Assembly (NCBI GenBank): GCA_014706385.1
Contig: JACGZH010000001.1
Coordinates: forward strand, 1-64,000
Direction: 5' to 3'
DNA length: 64,000 bases
From: Phaffia rhodozyma
Lineage: Eukaryota; Basidiomycota; Tremellomycetes; Cystofilobasidiales; Mrakiaceae
Part shown: in pieces, positions 1 through 10,759 of the stretch
Position numbering within the stretch: the first letter of the stretch is position 1
Layout of the letters: each line of letters opens with the position of its first letter
Position numbers and translations under genes: made by a program
The notes under the pieces: model-generated
Database searches by the model: none
Seen by the model: the letters and a program-made list of their open reading frames with translations, nothing else
Told to the model about the DNA's origin: nothing

Positions 1-13
1 CCCTAACCCTAAC
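1..13. repeat. Terminal telomere repeat (CCCTAA)2
   Basis: CCCTAACCCTAAC at the left edge is the C-rich telomere strand read toward the centromere, i.e. TTAGGG on the G-strand. Only two repeats are present, so either the true end lies beyond the window or the assembly stops short. It is followed at once by a short element stub (about 14-123). Confidence 0.85.
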
Positions 14-123
14 ATTCTCTACCTCCCCTTAGCGTACACCTCCTACACCTGTCGGTCCTCTTTTTTCTTCTTTCTGCTCGCTACAACCAGACCTTGCTAA
101 AAGAACTATCTATGAATCTAAGA
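14..123 (+). mobile_element. Short 3' stub of the element (most distal)
   Basis: This 3'-terminal fragment matches the roughly 112 bp TTCCTCC-type stubs found between long copies, with several single-base differences at its start. It ends GAATCTAAGA and abuts CCCTAACCCTAA. Confidence 0.8.
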
Positions 124-135
124 CCCTAACCCTAA

Positions 136-1881
136 GATCCACACGAGCTTGCCATCATCCGGAAACTGCCCAGCCTCCACTACCAGCACGGTCTCTTGCT
201 TCTCCGTCGATGCGTCCAGATGAACCTGCGGCACCTCCAACGAACACTAGACACGTCAGATCTCGATCACCCATGGACTGCACTAGACGACGCACTCACC
301 GAGGCGGTTTCCTCATCCGGAACTTCCCCGTCGACTCGACACCGACAGAGCCATCATCCAGCTCCCCACCCGGTTCGGCGGCCTCGGTGTGCTCTCGTTC
401 GCCGACGTCGCCCCACTCGCCTATCAGGCCGCAAACGAGGCAGCAGACACCATCATCGCACCCATCCTCGGCGGCTTTGACATGTCGGACGTCCAGCCAA
501 TGTCCCAAAGGGCTAGAACAAACAGCATGGTCGAACACAAGCTGAGCATTCTCCTTTCTCAGCTCTCACAGCATCAACAGGACTCACTGGCTGAAAACGC
601 GACGTTCCTCGGCCGCAGATGGCTCAACATCATCCCCTTCACCTCCTCGCTCCCTCAGAGACGTCCACATCGCCGCCGGTCTCCACTTCCTCACCTTCTG
701 CCCCGGCCGGTCCGACCTCTGCAACAGCTGCCACCACCAGAACCACTACGGACACGACGAGGTCTGCCACGGCCGCAACCCAGACACCCTCGCTAGACAC
801 GGCAACATCAAGCGGTTAGTACACAAGTCGCTCGCTGCGAACAGCATGTTCAACGTAGAGAACGAACCACTTGTCCCTGGCACCTCCATGCGGACCGATC
901 TCCGGATCACTTCGCCCGACGGTGTCGTCGAGATCGACGTCGCTGTAGTCTCGATCGCATCCGACGCCGCACGAGAGATCGCCAGACGGACCCATCTGTA
1001 CCCACAGGCCGCCAAACAAAACAGATCAGCCTTTGCCACTCGGTTCGCCAGACGGAACGACCGCCCGGTGTCCAGCTCGACCCAGCCCACCAAGCGGTCG
1101 TCGCGATCCTGGACGGGAAAGCAAAAGAAAAGGTACAGACCTATGCGAACCGGATCTATCTTCCCTTCGAGCCCTTCATCCTCACCACCGGCGGGGCGAT
1201 CGACTGCCGGGCGAACGAGCTGATCGACCGGTGGACCAAGCACCTCGGTCCGTCTGCCGCTGGCCGTCTTCTCAGTCATCTTGCTGTCGTCCTGTTGTCT
1301 GCCAGGGCTGCCCACTGGCAGTCTGAACAAAGTCGAGGTGGACGGAAGTGGATGGAAGTGGATGGAAGTGGACGGAAGTGATAGAGAATGGATGGAAGCG
1401 AGAAGGAGTCGTTCTGTTGCGTGTTTCGTTGTGAGATTTACTTCATGATGATGGTGGTCGATGATCAACTTGCAGTTTGCATCTCTTTCTCTTTCTTCTT
1501 TCTTTCTTTTCTCTTCTATCTTATCTTCTTTTCTTCTTCTTTCTTTCCATCTTATCTCGTTTTCTTTTCGTCTTATCTGTTTCCTTCCATCTTACTCTAT
1601 TCTCTCTTTCTACTTCTACTTCTGTTTCTACTTCTGTTTCGATCTCTTTACTTCCTTCTTCTTCATTTTATCCTACTTTATTCTTTACCTCTTTCTCTAT
1701 TTCTTCCTTTACTTCTACTTCCATTTCTACTTCTTCCCCTCTTCCTCCTACCTCCCCTTACCTCCCTTAGCGTACACCTCCTACACCTCCTACACCTCCT
1801 ACACCTGTCGGTCCTCTTTCTTTCTTCTTCCTGCTCGCTACAACCAGACCTTGCTAAAAGAAACTATCTATGAATCTAAAA
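136..1881 (+). mobile_element. Long element copy 1 (frameshifted)
   Basis: The copy begins GATCCACACG with one base missing against the consensus. The C-terminal ORF is broken by several single-base indels (around 312 and 650). Its 3' region has the c-t-t-c minisatellite pattern (c=GTGGACGGAA, t=GTGGATGGAA) and a deletion of about 48 bp in the pyrimidine tract. Both traits recur only in the copy at 16566, which marks the start of a higher-order duplicate. It is followed by CCCTAACCCTAACC and the medium copy at 1894. Confidence 0.85.
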
Positions 1882-1893
1882 CCCTAACCCTAA

Positions 1894-2801
1894 CCGCCAA
1901 ACAAAACAGATCAGCCTTTGCCACTCGGTTCGCCAGACGGAACGACCCGCCCGGTGTCCAGCTCGACCCAGCCCACCAAGCGGTCGTCGCGATCCTGGAC
2001 GGGAAAGCAAAAGAAAAGGTACAGACCTATGCGAACCGGATCTATCTTCCCTTCGAGCCCTTCATCCTCACCACCGGCGGGGCGATCGACTGCCGGGCGA
2101 ACGAGCTGATCGACCGGTGGACCAAGCACCTCGGTCGTCTGCCGCTGGCCGTCTTCTCAGTCATCTTGCTGTCGTCCTGTTGTCTGCCAGGGGCTGCCCA
2201 CTGGCAGTTCTGAACAAAGTCGAGGTGGACGGAAGTGACGGAAGTGATAGAGAATGGATGGAAGCGAGAAGGAGTCGTTCTGTTGGTGTTTTCGTTGTGA
2301 GATTTACTTCATGATGATGGTGGTCGATGATCAACTTGCAGTTTGCATCTCTTTCTCTTTCTTCTTTCTTTCTTTCTTTTCTTTCTATCTTATCTTCTTT
2401 TCTTTCTTTCTTTCTTTCCATCTTATCTCGTTTTCTTTCGTCTTATCTTGTTTCCTTCCATCTTACTCTATTTCTCTCTTTCTACTTCTACTTCTGTTTC
2501 TACTTCTGTTTCGATCTCTTTACTTCCTTCTTCTTCATTTTATCCTACTTTATTCTTTACCTCTTTCTCTATTTCTATCTTTACTTCTACTTCTATTTCT
2601 ATCCTTACTTCTACTTCTATTTCTTCCTTTACTTCTACTTCCATTTCTACTTCTTCCCCTCTTCCTCCTACCTCCCCTTACCTCCCCTTAGCGTACACCT
2701 CCTACACCTCCTACACCTCCTACACCTGTCGGTCCTCTTTCTTTCTTCTTCCTGCTCGCTACAACCAGACCTTGCTAAAAGAACTATCTATGAATCTAAA
2801 A
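1894..2801 (+). mobile_element. Medium element copy, 5' truncation inside ORF
   Basis: The telomere tract joins the element at CCGCCAAAC, inside the endonuclease ORF. The two C residues are shared by telomere and element, so the exact junction is ambiguous (microhomology). Only the last ~100 codons of the ORF remain, and the frame is lost near the 3' end. An independent 5' truncation point like this is what incomplete reverse transcription leaves. The same junction occurs at 18338. Confidence 0.88.
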
Positions 2802-2821
2802 CCCTAACCCTAACCCTAACC

Positions 2822-2933
2822 TTCCTCCTACCTCCCCTTAGCGTACACCTCCTACACCTGTCGGTCCTCTTTCTTTCTTCTTTCTGCTCGCTACAACCAG
2901 ACCTTGCTAAAAGAACTATCTATGAATCTAAGA
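2822..2933 (+). mobile_element. Short 3' stub, TTCCTCC type (representative)
   Basis: This ~112 bp 3'-terminal fragment sits between two telomere tracts. It has one CTACACCTC unit and the TTTCTGC variant, whereas most long copies have three units and TTCCTGC, so it derives from a different source subfamily. Equivalent stubs precede almost every long copy, for example at 12578-12689 and 36762-36873. Confidence 0.85.
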
Positions 2934-2945
2934 CCCTAACCCTAA

Positions 2946-4731
2946 GATCCACCACGAGCTTGCCATCATCCGGAAACTGCCCAGCCTCCACTACCAGCAC
3001 GGTCTCTTGCTTCTCCGTCGATGCGTCCAGATGAACCTGCGGCACCTCCAACGAACACTAGACACGTCAGATCTCGATCACCCATGGACTGCACTAGACG
3101 ACGCACTCACCGAGGCGGTTCTCCTCATCCGGAACTCTCCCCGTCGACTCGACACCGACAGAGCCATCATCCAGCTCCCCACCCGGTTCGGCGGCCTCGG
3201 TGTGCTCTCGTTCGCCGACGTCGCCCCACTCGCCTATCAGGCCGCAAACGAGGCAGCAGACACCATCATCGCACCCATCCTCGGCGGCTTTGACATGTCG
3301 GACGTCCAGCCAATGTCCCAAAGGGCTAGAACAAACAGCATGGTCGAACACAAGCTGAGCATTCTCCTTTCTCAGCTCTCACAGCATCAACAGGACTCAC
3401 TGGCTGAAAAACGCGACGTTCCTCGGCCGCAGATGGCTCAACATCATCCCCTTCACCTCCTCGCTCTCCCTCAGAGACGTCCACATCGCCGCCGGTCTCC
3501 ACTTCCTCACCTCTGCCCCGGCCGGTCCGACCTCTGCAACAGCTGCCACCACCAGAACCACTACGGACACGACGAGGTCTGCCACGGCCGCAACCCAGAC
3601 ACCCTCGCTAGACACGGCAACATCAAGCGGTTAGTACACAAGTCGCTCGCTGCGAACAGCATGTTCAACGTAGAGAACGAACCACTTGTCCCTGGCACCT
3701 CCATGCGGACCGATCTCCGGATCACTTCGCCCGACGGTGTCGTCGAGATCGACGTCGCTGTAGTCTCGATCGCATCCGACGCCGCACGAGAGATCGCCAG
3801 ACGGACCCATCTGTACCCACAGGGCCGCCAAACAAAACAGATCAGCCTTTGCCACTCGGTTCGCCAGACGGAACGACCCGCCCGGTGTCCAGCTCGACCC
3901 AGCCCACCAAGCGGTCGTCGCGATCCTGGACGGGAAAGCAAAAGAAAAGGTACAGACCTATGCGAACCGGATCTATCTTCCCTTCGAGCCCTTCATCCTC
4001 ACCACCGGCGGGGCGATCGACTGCCGGGCGAACGAGCTGATCGACCGGTGGACCAAGCACCTCGGTCCGTCTGCCGCTGGCCGTCTTCTCAGTCATCTTG
4101 CTGTCGTCCTGTTGTCTGCCAGGGCTGCCCACTGGCAGTTCTGAACAAAGTCGAGGTGGACGGAAGTGGACGGAAGTGATAGAGAATGGATGGAAGCGAG
4201 AAGGAGTCGTTCTGTTGTGTGTTTCGTTGTGAGATTTACTTCATGATGATGGTGGTCGATGATCAACTTGCAGTTTGCATCTCTTTCTCTTTCTTCTTTC
4301 TTTCTTTCTTTTCTTCTATCTTATCTTCTTTCTTCTTTCTTTCTTTCCATCTTATCTCGTTTCTTTTCGTCTTATCTTGTTTCCTTCCATCTTACTCTAT
4401 TTCTCTCTTCTACTTCTACTTCTGTTTCTACTTCTGGTTTCGATCTCTTTACTTCCTTCTTCTTCATGTTTATCCTACTTTATTCTTAAACCTCTTTCTC
4501 TATTTCTATCTGTACTTCTACTCTATTTCTATCCTTACTCTACTTCTATTTCTTCCTTTACGTTCTACTTCCATTTCTACTTCTTCCCCTCTTCCTCCTA
4601 CCTCCCCTTACCTCCCCTTAGCGTACACCTCCTACACCTCCTACACCTCCTACACCTGTCGGTCCTCTTTCTTTCTTCTTCCTGCTCGCTACAACCAGAC
4701 CTTGCTAAAAGAACTATCTATGAATCTAAAA
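2946..4731 (+). mobile_element. Long element copy 2 (frameshifted)
   Basis: The frame is open from the 5' end to about 3410 and is then shifted by an extra A in the Lys/Asn region, with further indels downstream and in the pyrimidine tract. The minisatellite pattern is c-c, matching its partner at 19392. Confidence 0.85.
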
Positions 4732-4876
4732 CCCTAACCCTACCCTAACCTTCCTCCTACCTCCCCTTAGCGTACACCTCCTACACCTGTCGGCTCCTCT
4801 TTCTTTCTTCTTTCTGCTCGCTACAACCAGACCTTTGCTAAAAGAACTATCTATGAATCTAAGACCCTAACCCTAA

Positions 4877-6653
4877 GATCCACCACGAGCTTGCCATCAT
4901 CCGGAAACTGCCCAGCCTCCACTACCAGCACGGTCTCTTGCTTCTCCGTCGATGCGTCCAGAATGAACCTGCGGGCACCTCCAACGAACACTAGACACGT
5001 CAGATCTCGATCACCCATGGACTGCACTAGACGACGCACTCACCGAGGCGGTTCTCCTCATCCGGAACTCTCCCCGTCGACTCGACACCGACAGAGCCAT
5101 CATCCAGCTCCCCACCCGGTTCGGCGGCCTCGGTGTGCTCTCGTTCGCCGACGTCGCCCCACTCGCCTATCAGGCCGCAAACGAGGGCAGCAGACACCAT
5201 CATCGCACCCATCCTCGGCGGCTTTGACATGTCGGACGTCCAGCCAATGTCCCAAAGGGCTAGAACAAACAGCATGGTCGAACACAAGCTGAGCATTCTC
5301 CTTTCTCAGCTCTCACAGCATCAACAGGACTCACTGGCTGAAAACGCGACGTTCCTCGGCCGCAGATGGCTCAACATCATCCCCTTCACCTCCTCGCTCT
5401 CCCTCAGAGACGTCCACATCGCCGCCGGTCTCCACTTCCTCACCTTCTGCCCCGGCCGGTCCGACCTCTGCAACAGCTGCCACCACCAGAACCACTACGG
5501 ACACGACGAGGTCTGCCACGGCCGCAACCCAGACACCCTCGCTAGACACGGCAACATCAAGCGGTTAGTACACAAGTCGCTCGCTGCGAACAGCATGTTC
5601 AACGTAGAGAACGAACCACTTGTCCCTGGCACCTCCATGCGGACCGATCTCCGGATCACTTCGCCCGACGGTGTCGTCGAGATCGACGTCGCTGTAGTCT
5701 CGATCGCATCCGACGCCGCACGAGAGATCGCCAGACGGACCCATCTGTACCCACAGGCCGCCAAACAAAACAGATCAGCCTTTGCCACTCGGTTCGCCAG
5801 ACGGAACGACCCGCCCGGTGTCCAGCTCGACCCAGCCCACCAAGCGGTCGTCGCGATCCTGGACGGGAAAGCAAAAGAAAAGGTACAGACCTATGCGAAC
5901 CGGATCTATCTTCCCTTCGAGCCCTTCATCCTCACCACCGGCGGGGCGATCGACTGCCGGGCGAACGAGCTGATCGACCGGTGGACCAAGCACCTCGGTC
6001 CGTCTGCCGCTGGCCGTCTCTCAGTTCATCTTGCTGTCGTTCCTGTTGTCTGCCAGGGCTGCCCACTGGCAGTTCTGAACAAAGTCGAGGTGGACGGAAG
6101 TGGATGGAAGTGGACGGAAGTGATAGAGAATGGATGGAAGCGAGAAGGAATGTCGTTCTTGTTGCGTGTTTCGTTGTGAGATTTACTTCATGATGATGGT
6201 GGTCGATGATCAACTTGCAGTTTGCATCTCTTTCTCTTTCTTCTTTCTTCTTTCTTTTCTTTCTATCTTATCTTCTTTTCTTTCTTTCTTTCTTTCCATC
6301 TTATCTCGTTTTCTTTTCGTCTTATCTTGTTTCCTTCCATCTTACTCTATTTCTCTCTTTCTACTTCTACTTCTGTTTCTACTTCTGTTTCGATCTCTTT
6401 ACTTCCTTCTTCTTCATTTATACCTACTTCATTCTTTACCTCTTTCTCTATTTCTATCCTTACTTCTACTTCTATTTCTATCCTTACTTTCTACTTCTAT
6501 TTCTTTCTTTACTTCTACTTCCATTTCTACTTCTTCCCCTCTTCTTCCTACCTCCCCTTAGCGTACACCTCGTACACCTGTCGGTCCTCTTTCTTTCTTC
6601 TTTCTGCTCGCTACAACCAGACCTTGCTAAAAGAACTATCTATGAATCTAAGA
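4877..6653 (+). mobile_element. Long element copy 3 (frameshifted)
   Basis: Indels near 4963 and 5186 break the ORF; from about 5190 onward it is intact. Its 3' end is a distinct variant with CGTACACCTG, and is followed by extra stubs at 6669-6744 and 6753-6863. The same variant and stub pair recur at 21324-23303. Confidence 0.85.
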
Positions 6654-6668
6654 CCCTAACCCTAACCC

Positions 6669-6744
6669 TGTCGGTTCCTCTTTCTTTCTTCTTCTGCTCG
6701 CTACAACCAGACCTTGCTAAAAGAACTATCTATGAATCTAAGGA
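6669..6744 (+). mobile_element. Shortest 3' stub (TGTCGGTCC type)
   Basis: This ~75 bp 3'-terminal fragment lies between telomere repeats, with CC at the junction shared by telomere and element. The counterpart lies at 23109-23183. It is the fourth distinct 5' truncation point seen in the array. Confidence 0.8.
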
Positions 6745-6875
6745 CCCTAACCTTCCTCCTACCTCCCCTTAGCGTACACCTCCTACACCTGTCGGTCCTC
6801 TTCTTTCTTCTTTCTGCTCGCTACAACCAGACCTTGCTAAAAGAACTATCTATGAATCTAAGACCCTAACCCTAA

Positions 6876-8680
6876 GATCCACACGAGCTTGCCATCATCC
6901 GGAAACTGCCCAGCCTCCACTACCCAGCACGGTCTCTTGCTTCTCCGTCGATCGGTCCAGATTGAACCTGCGGCACCTCCAACGAAACACTAGACACGTC
7001 AGATCTCGATCACCCATGGACTGCACTAGACGACGCACTCACCGAGGCGGTTCTCCTCATCCGGAACTCTCCCCGTCGACTCGACAACCGACAGAGCATC
7101 ATCCAGCTCCCCACCCGGTTCGGCGGCCTCGGTGTTGCTCTCGTTCGCCGACGTCGCCCCACTCCGCCTATCAGGCCGCAAACGAGGCAGCAGACACCAT
7201 CATCGCACCCATCCTCGGCGGCTTTTGACATGTCGGACGTCCAGCCAATGTCCCAAAGGGCTAGAACAAACAGCATGGTCGAACACAAGCTGAGCATTCT
7301 CCTTTCTCAGCTCTCACAGCATCAACAGGACTCACTGCTGAAAACGCGACGTTCTCGGCCGCAGATGGCTCAACATCATCCCCTTCACCTCCTCTCGTCT
7401 CCCTCAGAGACGTCCACATCGCCGCCGGTCTCCACTTCCTCACCTTCTGCCCCGGGCCGGTCCGACCTCTGCAACAGCTGCCACCACCAGAACCACTACG
7501 GACACGACGAGGTCTGCCACGGGCCGCAACCCAGACACCCTCGCTAGACACGGCAACATCAAGCGGTTAGTACACAAGTCGCTCGCTGCGAACAGCATGT
7601 TCAACGTAGAGAACGAACCACTTGTCCCTGGCACCTCCATGCGGACCGATCTCCGGATCACTTCGCCCGACGGTGTCGTCGAGATCGACGTCGCTTGTAG
7701 TCTCGATCGCATCCGACGCCGCACGAGAGATCGCCAGACGGACCCATCTGTACCCACAGGCCGCCAAACAAAACAGATCAGCCTTTGCCACTCGGTTCGC
7801 CAGACGGAACGACCCGCCCGGTGTCCAGCTCGACCCAGCCCACCAAGCGGTCGTCGCGATCCTGGACGGGAAAGCAAAAGAAAAGGTACAGACCTATGCG
7901 AACCGGATCTATCTTCCCTTCGAGCCCTTCATCCTCACCACCGGCGGGGCGATCGACTGCCGGGGCGAACGAGCTGATCGACCGGTGGACCAAGCACCTC
8001 GGTCCGTCTGCCGCTGGCCGTCTTCTCAGTCATCTTGCTGTCGTCCTGTTGTCTGCCAGGGCTGCCCACTGGCAGTTCTGAACAAAGTCGAGGTGGACGG
8101 AAGTGGAGGAAGTGGACGGAAGTGATAGAGAATGGATGGAAGCGAGAAGGAGTCGTTCTGTTGCGTGTTTCGTTGTGAGATTTACTTCATGATGATGGTG
8201 GTCGATGATCAACTTGCAGTTTGCATCTCTTTCTCTTCTTCTTTCTTTCTTTCTTTTCTTTCTATCTTATCTTCTTTTCTTTCTTTCTTTCTTTCCATCG
8301 TATCTCGTTTTTCTTTTCGTCGTATCTTGTTTCCTTCCATCTTACTCTATTTCTCTCTTTCTACTTCTACTTCTGTTTCTACTTCTGTTTCGATCTCTTT
8401 ACTTCCTTCTTCTTCATTTTATCCTACTTTATTCTTTACCTCTTTCTCTATTTCTATCTTTACTTCTACTTCTATTTCTATCCTTACTTCTACTTCTATT
8501 TCTTCCTTTACTTCTACTTCCATTTCTACTTCTTCCCCTCTTCCTCCTACCTCCCTTACCTCCCCTTAGCGTACACCTCCTACACCCTCCTACACCTCCT
8601 ACACCTGTCGGTCCTCTTTCTTTCTTCTTCCTGCTCGCTACAACCAGACCTTGCTAAAAGAACTATCTATGAATCTAAAA
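6876..8680 (+). mobile_element. Long element copy 4 (heavily frameshifted)
   Basis: This is the most error-dense copy, with about ten single-base indels across the ORF (for example near 6955, 7085, 7134, 7225, 7336 and 7695). The indels are mostly lost or gained bases in short runs, a pattern typical of uncorrected long-read sequence, though genuine decay is possible. The minisatellite is c-t-c like the copy at 23316. Confidence 0.83.
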
Positions 8681-8825
8681 CCCTAACCCTAACCCCTAAC
8701 CTTCCTCCTACCTCCCCTTAGCGTACACCTCCTACACCTGTCGGTCCTCTTTCTTTCTTCTTTCTGCTCGCTACAACCAGACCTTGCTAAAAGAACTATC
8801 TATGAATCTAAGACCCTAACCCTAA

Positions 8826-10615
8826 GATCCACCACGAGCTTGCCATCATCCGGAAACTGCCCAGCCTCCACTACCAGCACGGTCTCTTGCTTCTCCGTCG
8901 ATGCGTCAGATGAACCTGCGGCACCTCCAACGAACACTAGACACGTCAGATCTCGATCACCCATGGACTGCACTAGACGACGCACTCACCGAGGCGGTTC
9001 TCCTCATCCGGAACTCTCCCCGTCGACTCGACACCGACAGAGCCATCATCCAGCTCCCCACCCGGTTCGGCGGCCTCGGTGTGCTCTCGTTCGCCGACGT
9101 CGCCCCACTCGCCTATCAGGCCGCAAACGAGGCAGCAGACACCATCATCGCACCCATCCTCGGCGGCTTTGACATGTCGGACGTCCAGCCAATGTCCCAA
9201 AGGGCTAGAACAAACAGCATGGTCGAACACAAGCTGAGCATTCTCCTTTCTCAGCTCTCACAGCATCAACAGGACTCACTGGCTGAAAACGCGACGTTCC
9301 TCGGCCGCAGATGGCTCAACATCATCCCCTTCACCTCCTCGCTCTCCCTCAGAGACGTCCACATCGCCGCCGGTCTCCACTTCCTCACCTTCTGCCCCGG
9401 CCGGTCCGACCTCTGCAACAGCTGCCACCACCAGAACCACTACGGACACGACGAGGTCTGCCACGGCCGCAACCCAGACACCCTCGCTAGACACGGCAAC
9501 ATCAAGCGGTTAGTACACAAGTCGCTCGCTGCGAACAGCATGTTCAACGTAGAGAACGAACCACTTGTCCCTGGCACCTCCATGCGGACCGATCTCCGGA
9601 TCACTTCGCCCGACGGTGTCGTCGAGATCGACGTCGCTGTAGTCTCGATCGCATCCGACGCCGCACGAGAGATCGCCAGACGGACCCATCTGTACCCACA
9701 GGCCGCCAAACAAAACAGATCAGCCTTTGCCACTCGGTTCGCCAGACGGAACGACCCGCCCGGTGTCCAGCTCGACCCAGCCCACCAAGCGGTCGTCGCG
9801 ATCCTGGACGGGAAAGCAAAAGAAAAGGTACAGACCTATGCGAACCGGATCTATCTTCCCTTCGAGCCCTTCATCCTCACCACCGGCGGGGCGATCGACT
9901 GCCGGGCGAACGAGCTGATCGACCGGTGGACCAAGCACCTCGGTCCGTCTGCCGCTGGCCGTCTTCTCAGTCATCTTGCTGTCGTCCTGTTGTCTGCCAG
10001 GGCTGCCCACTGGCAGTTCTGAACAAAGTCGAGGTGGACGAAGGAAGTGGACGGAAGTGATAGAGAATGGATGGAAGCGAGAAGGAGTCGTTCTGTGCGT
10101 GTTTCGTTGTGAGATTTACTTCATGATGATGGTGGTCGATGATCAACTTGCAGTTTGCATCTCTTTCTCTTTCTTCTTTCTTTCTTTCTTTTCTTTCTAT
10201 CTTATCTTCTTTTCTTTCTTTCTTTCTTTCCATCTTATCTCGTTTTCTTTTCGTCTTATCTTGTTTCCTTCCATCTTACTCTATTTCTCTCTTTCTACTT
10301 CTACTTCTGTTTCTACTTCTGTTTCGATCTCTTTACTTCCTTCTTCTTCATTTTATCCTACTTTATTCTTTACCTCTTTCTCTATTTCTATCTTTACTTC
10401 TACTTCTATTTCTATCCTTACTTCTACTTCTATTTCTTCCTTTACTTCTACTTCCATTTCTACTTCTTCCCCTCTTCCTCCTACCTCCCCTTACCTCCCC
10501 TTAGCGTACACCTCCTACACCTCCTACACCTCCTACACCTGTCGGTCCTCTTTCTTTCTTCTTCCTGCTCGCTACAACCAGACCTTGCTAAAAGAACTAT
10601 CTATGAATCTAAAAA
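8826..10615 (+). mobile_element. Long element copy 5 (ORF intact from first ATG)
   Basis: One base is missing upstream of the first in-frame ATG (GCGTCAGATG for GCGTCCAGATG). From that ATG to the stop at 10020-10022 the frame is open and matches the consensus. The linker after the stop is slightly rearranged. Confidence 0.88.
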
Positions 10616-10759
10616 CCCTAACCCTAACCCTAACCTTCCTCCTACCTCCCCTTAGCGTACACCTCCTACACCTGTCGGTCCTCTTTCTTTCTTCTTTCTG
10701 CTCGCTACAACCAGACCTTGCTAAAAGAACTATCTATGAATCTAAGACCCTAACCCTAA

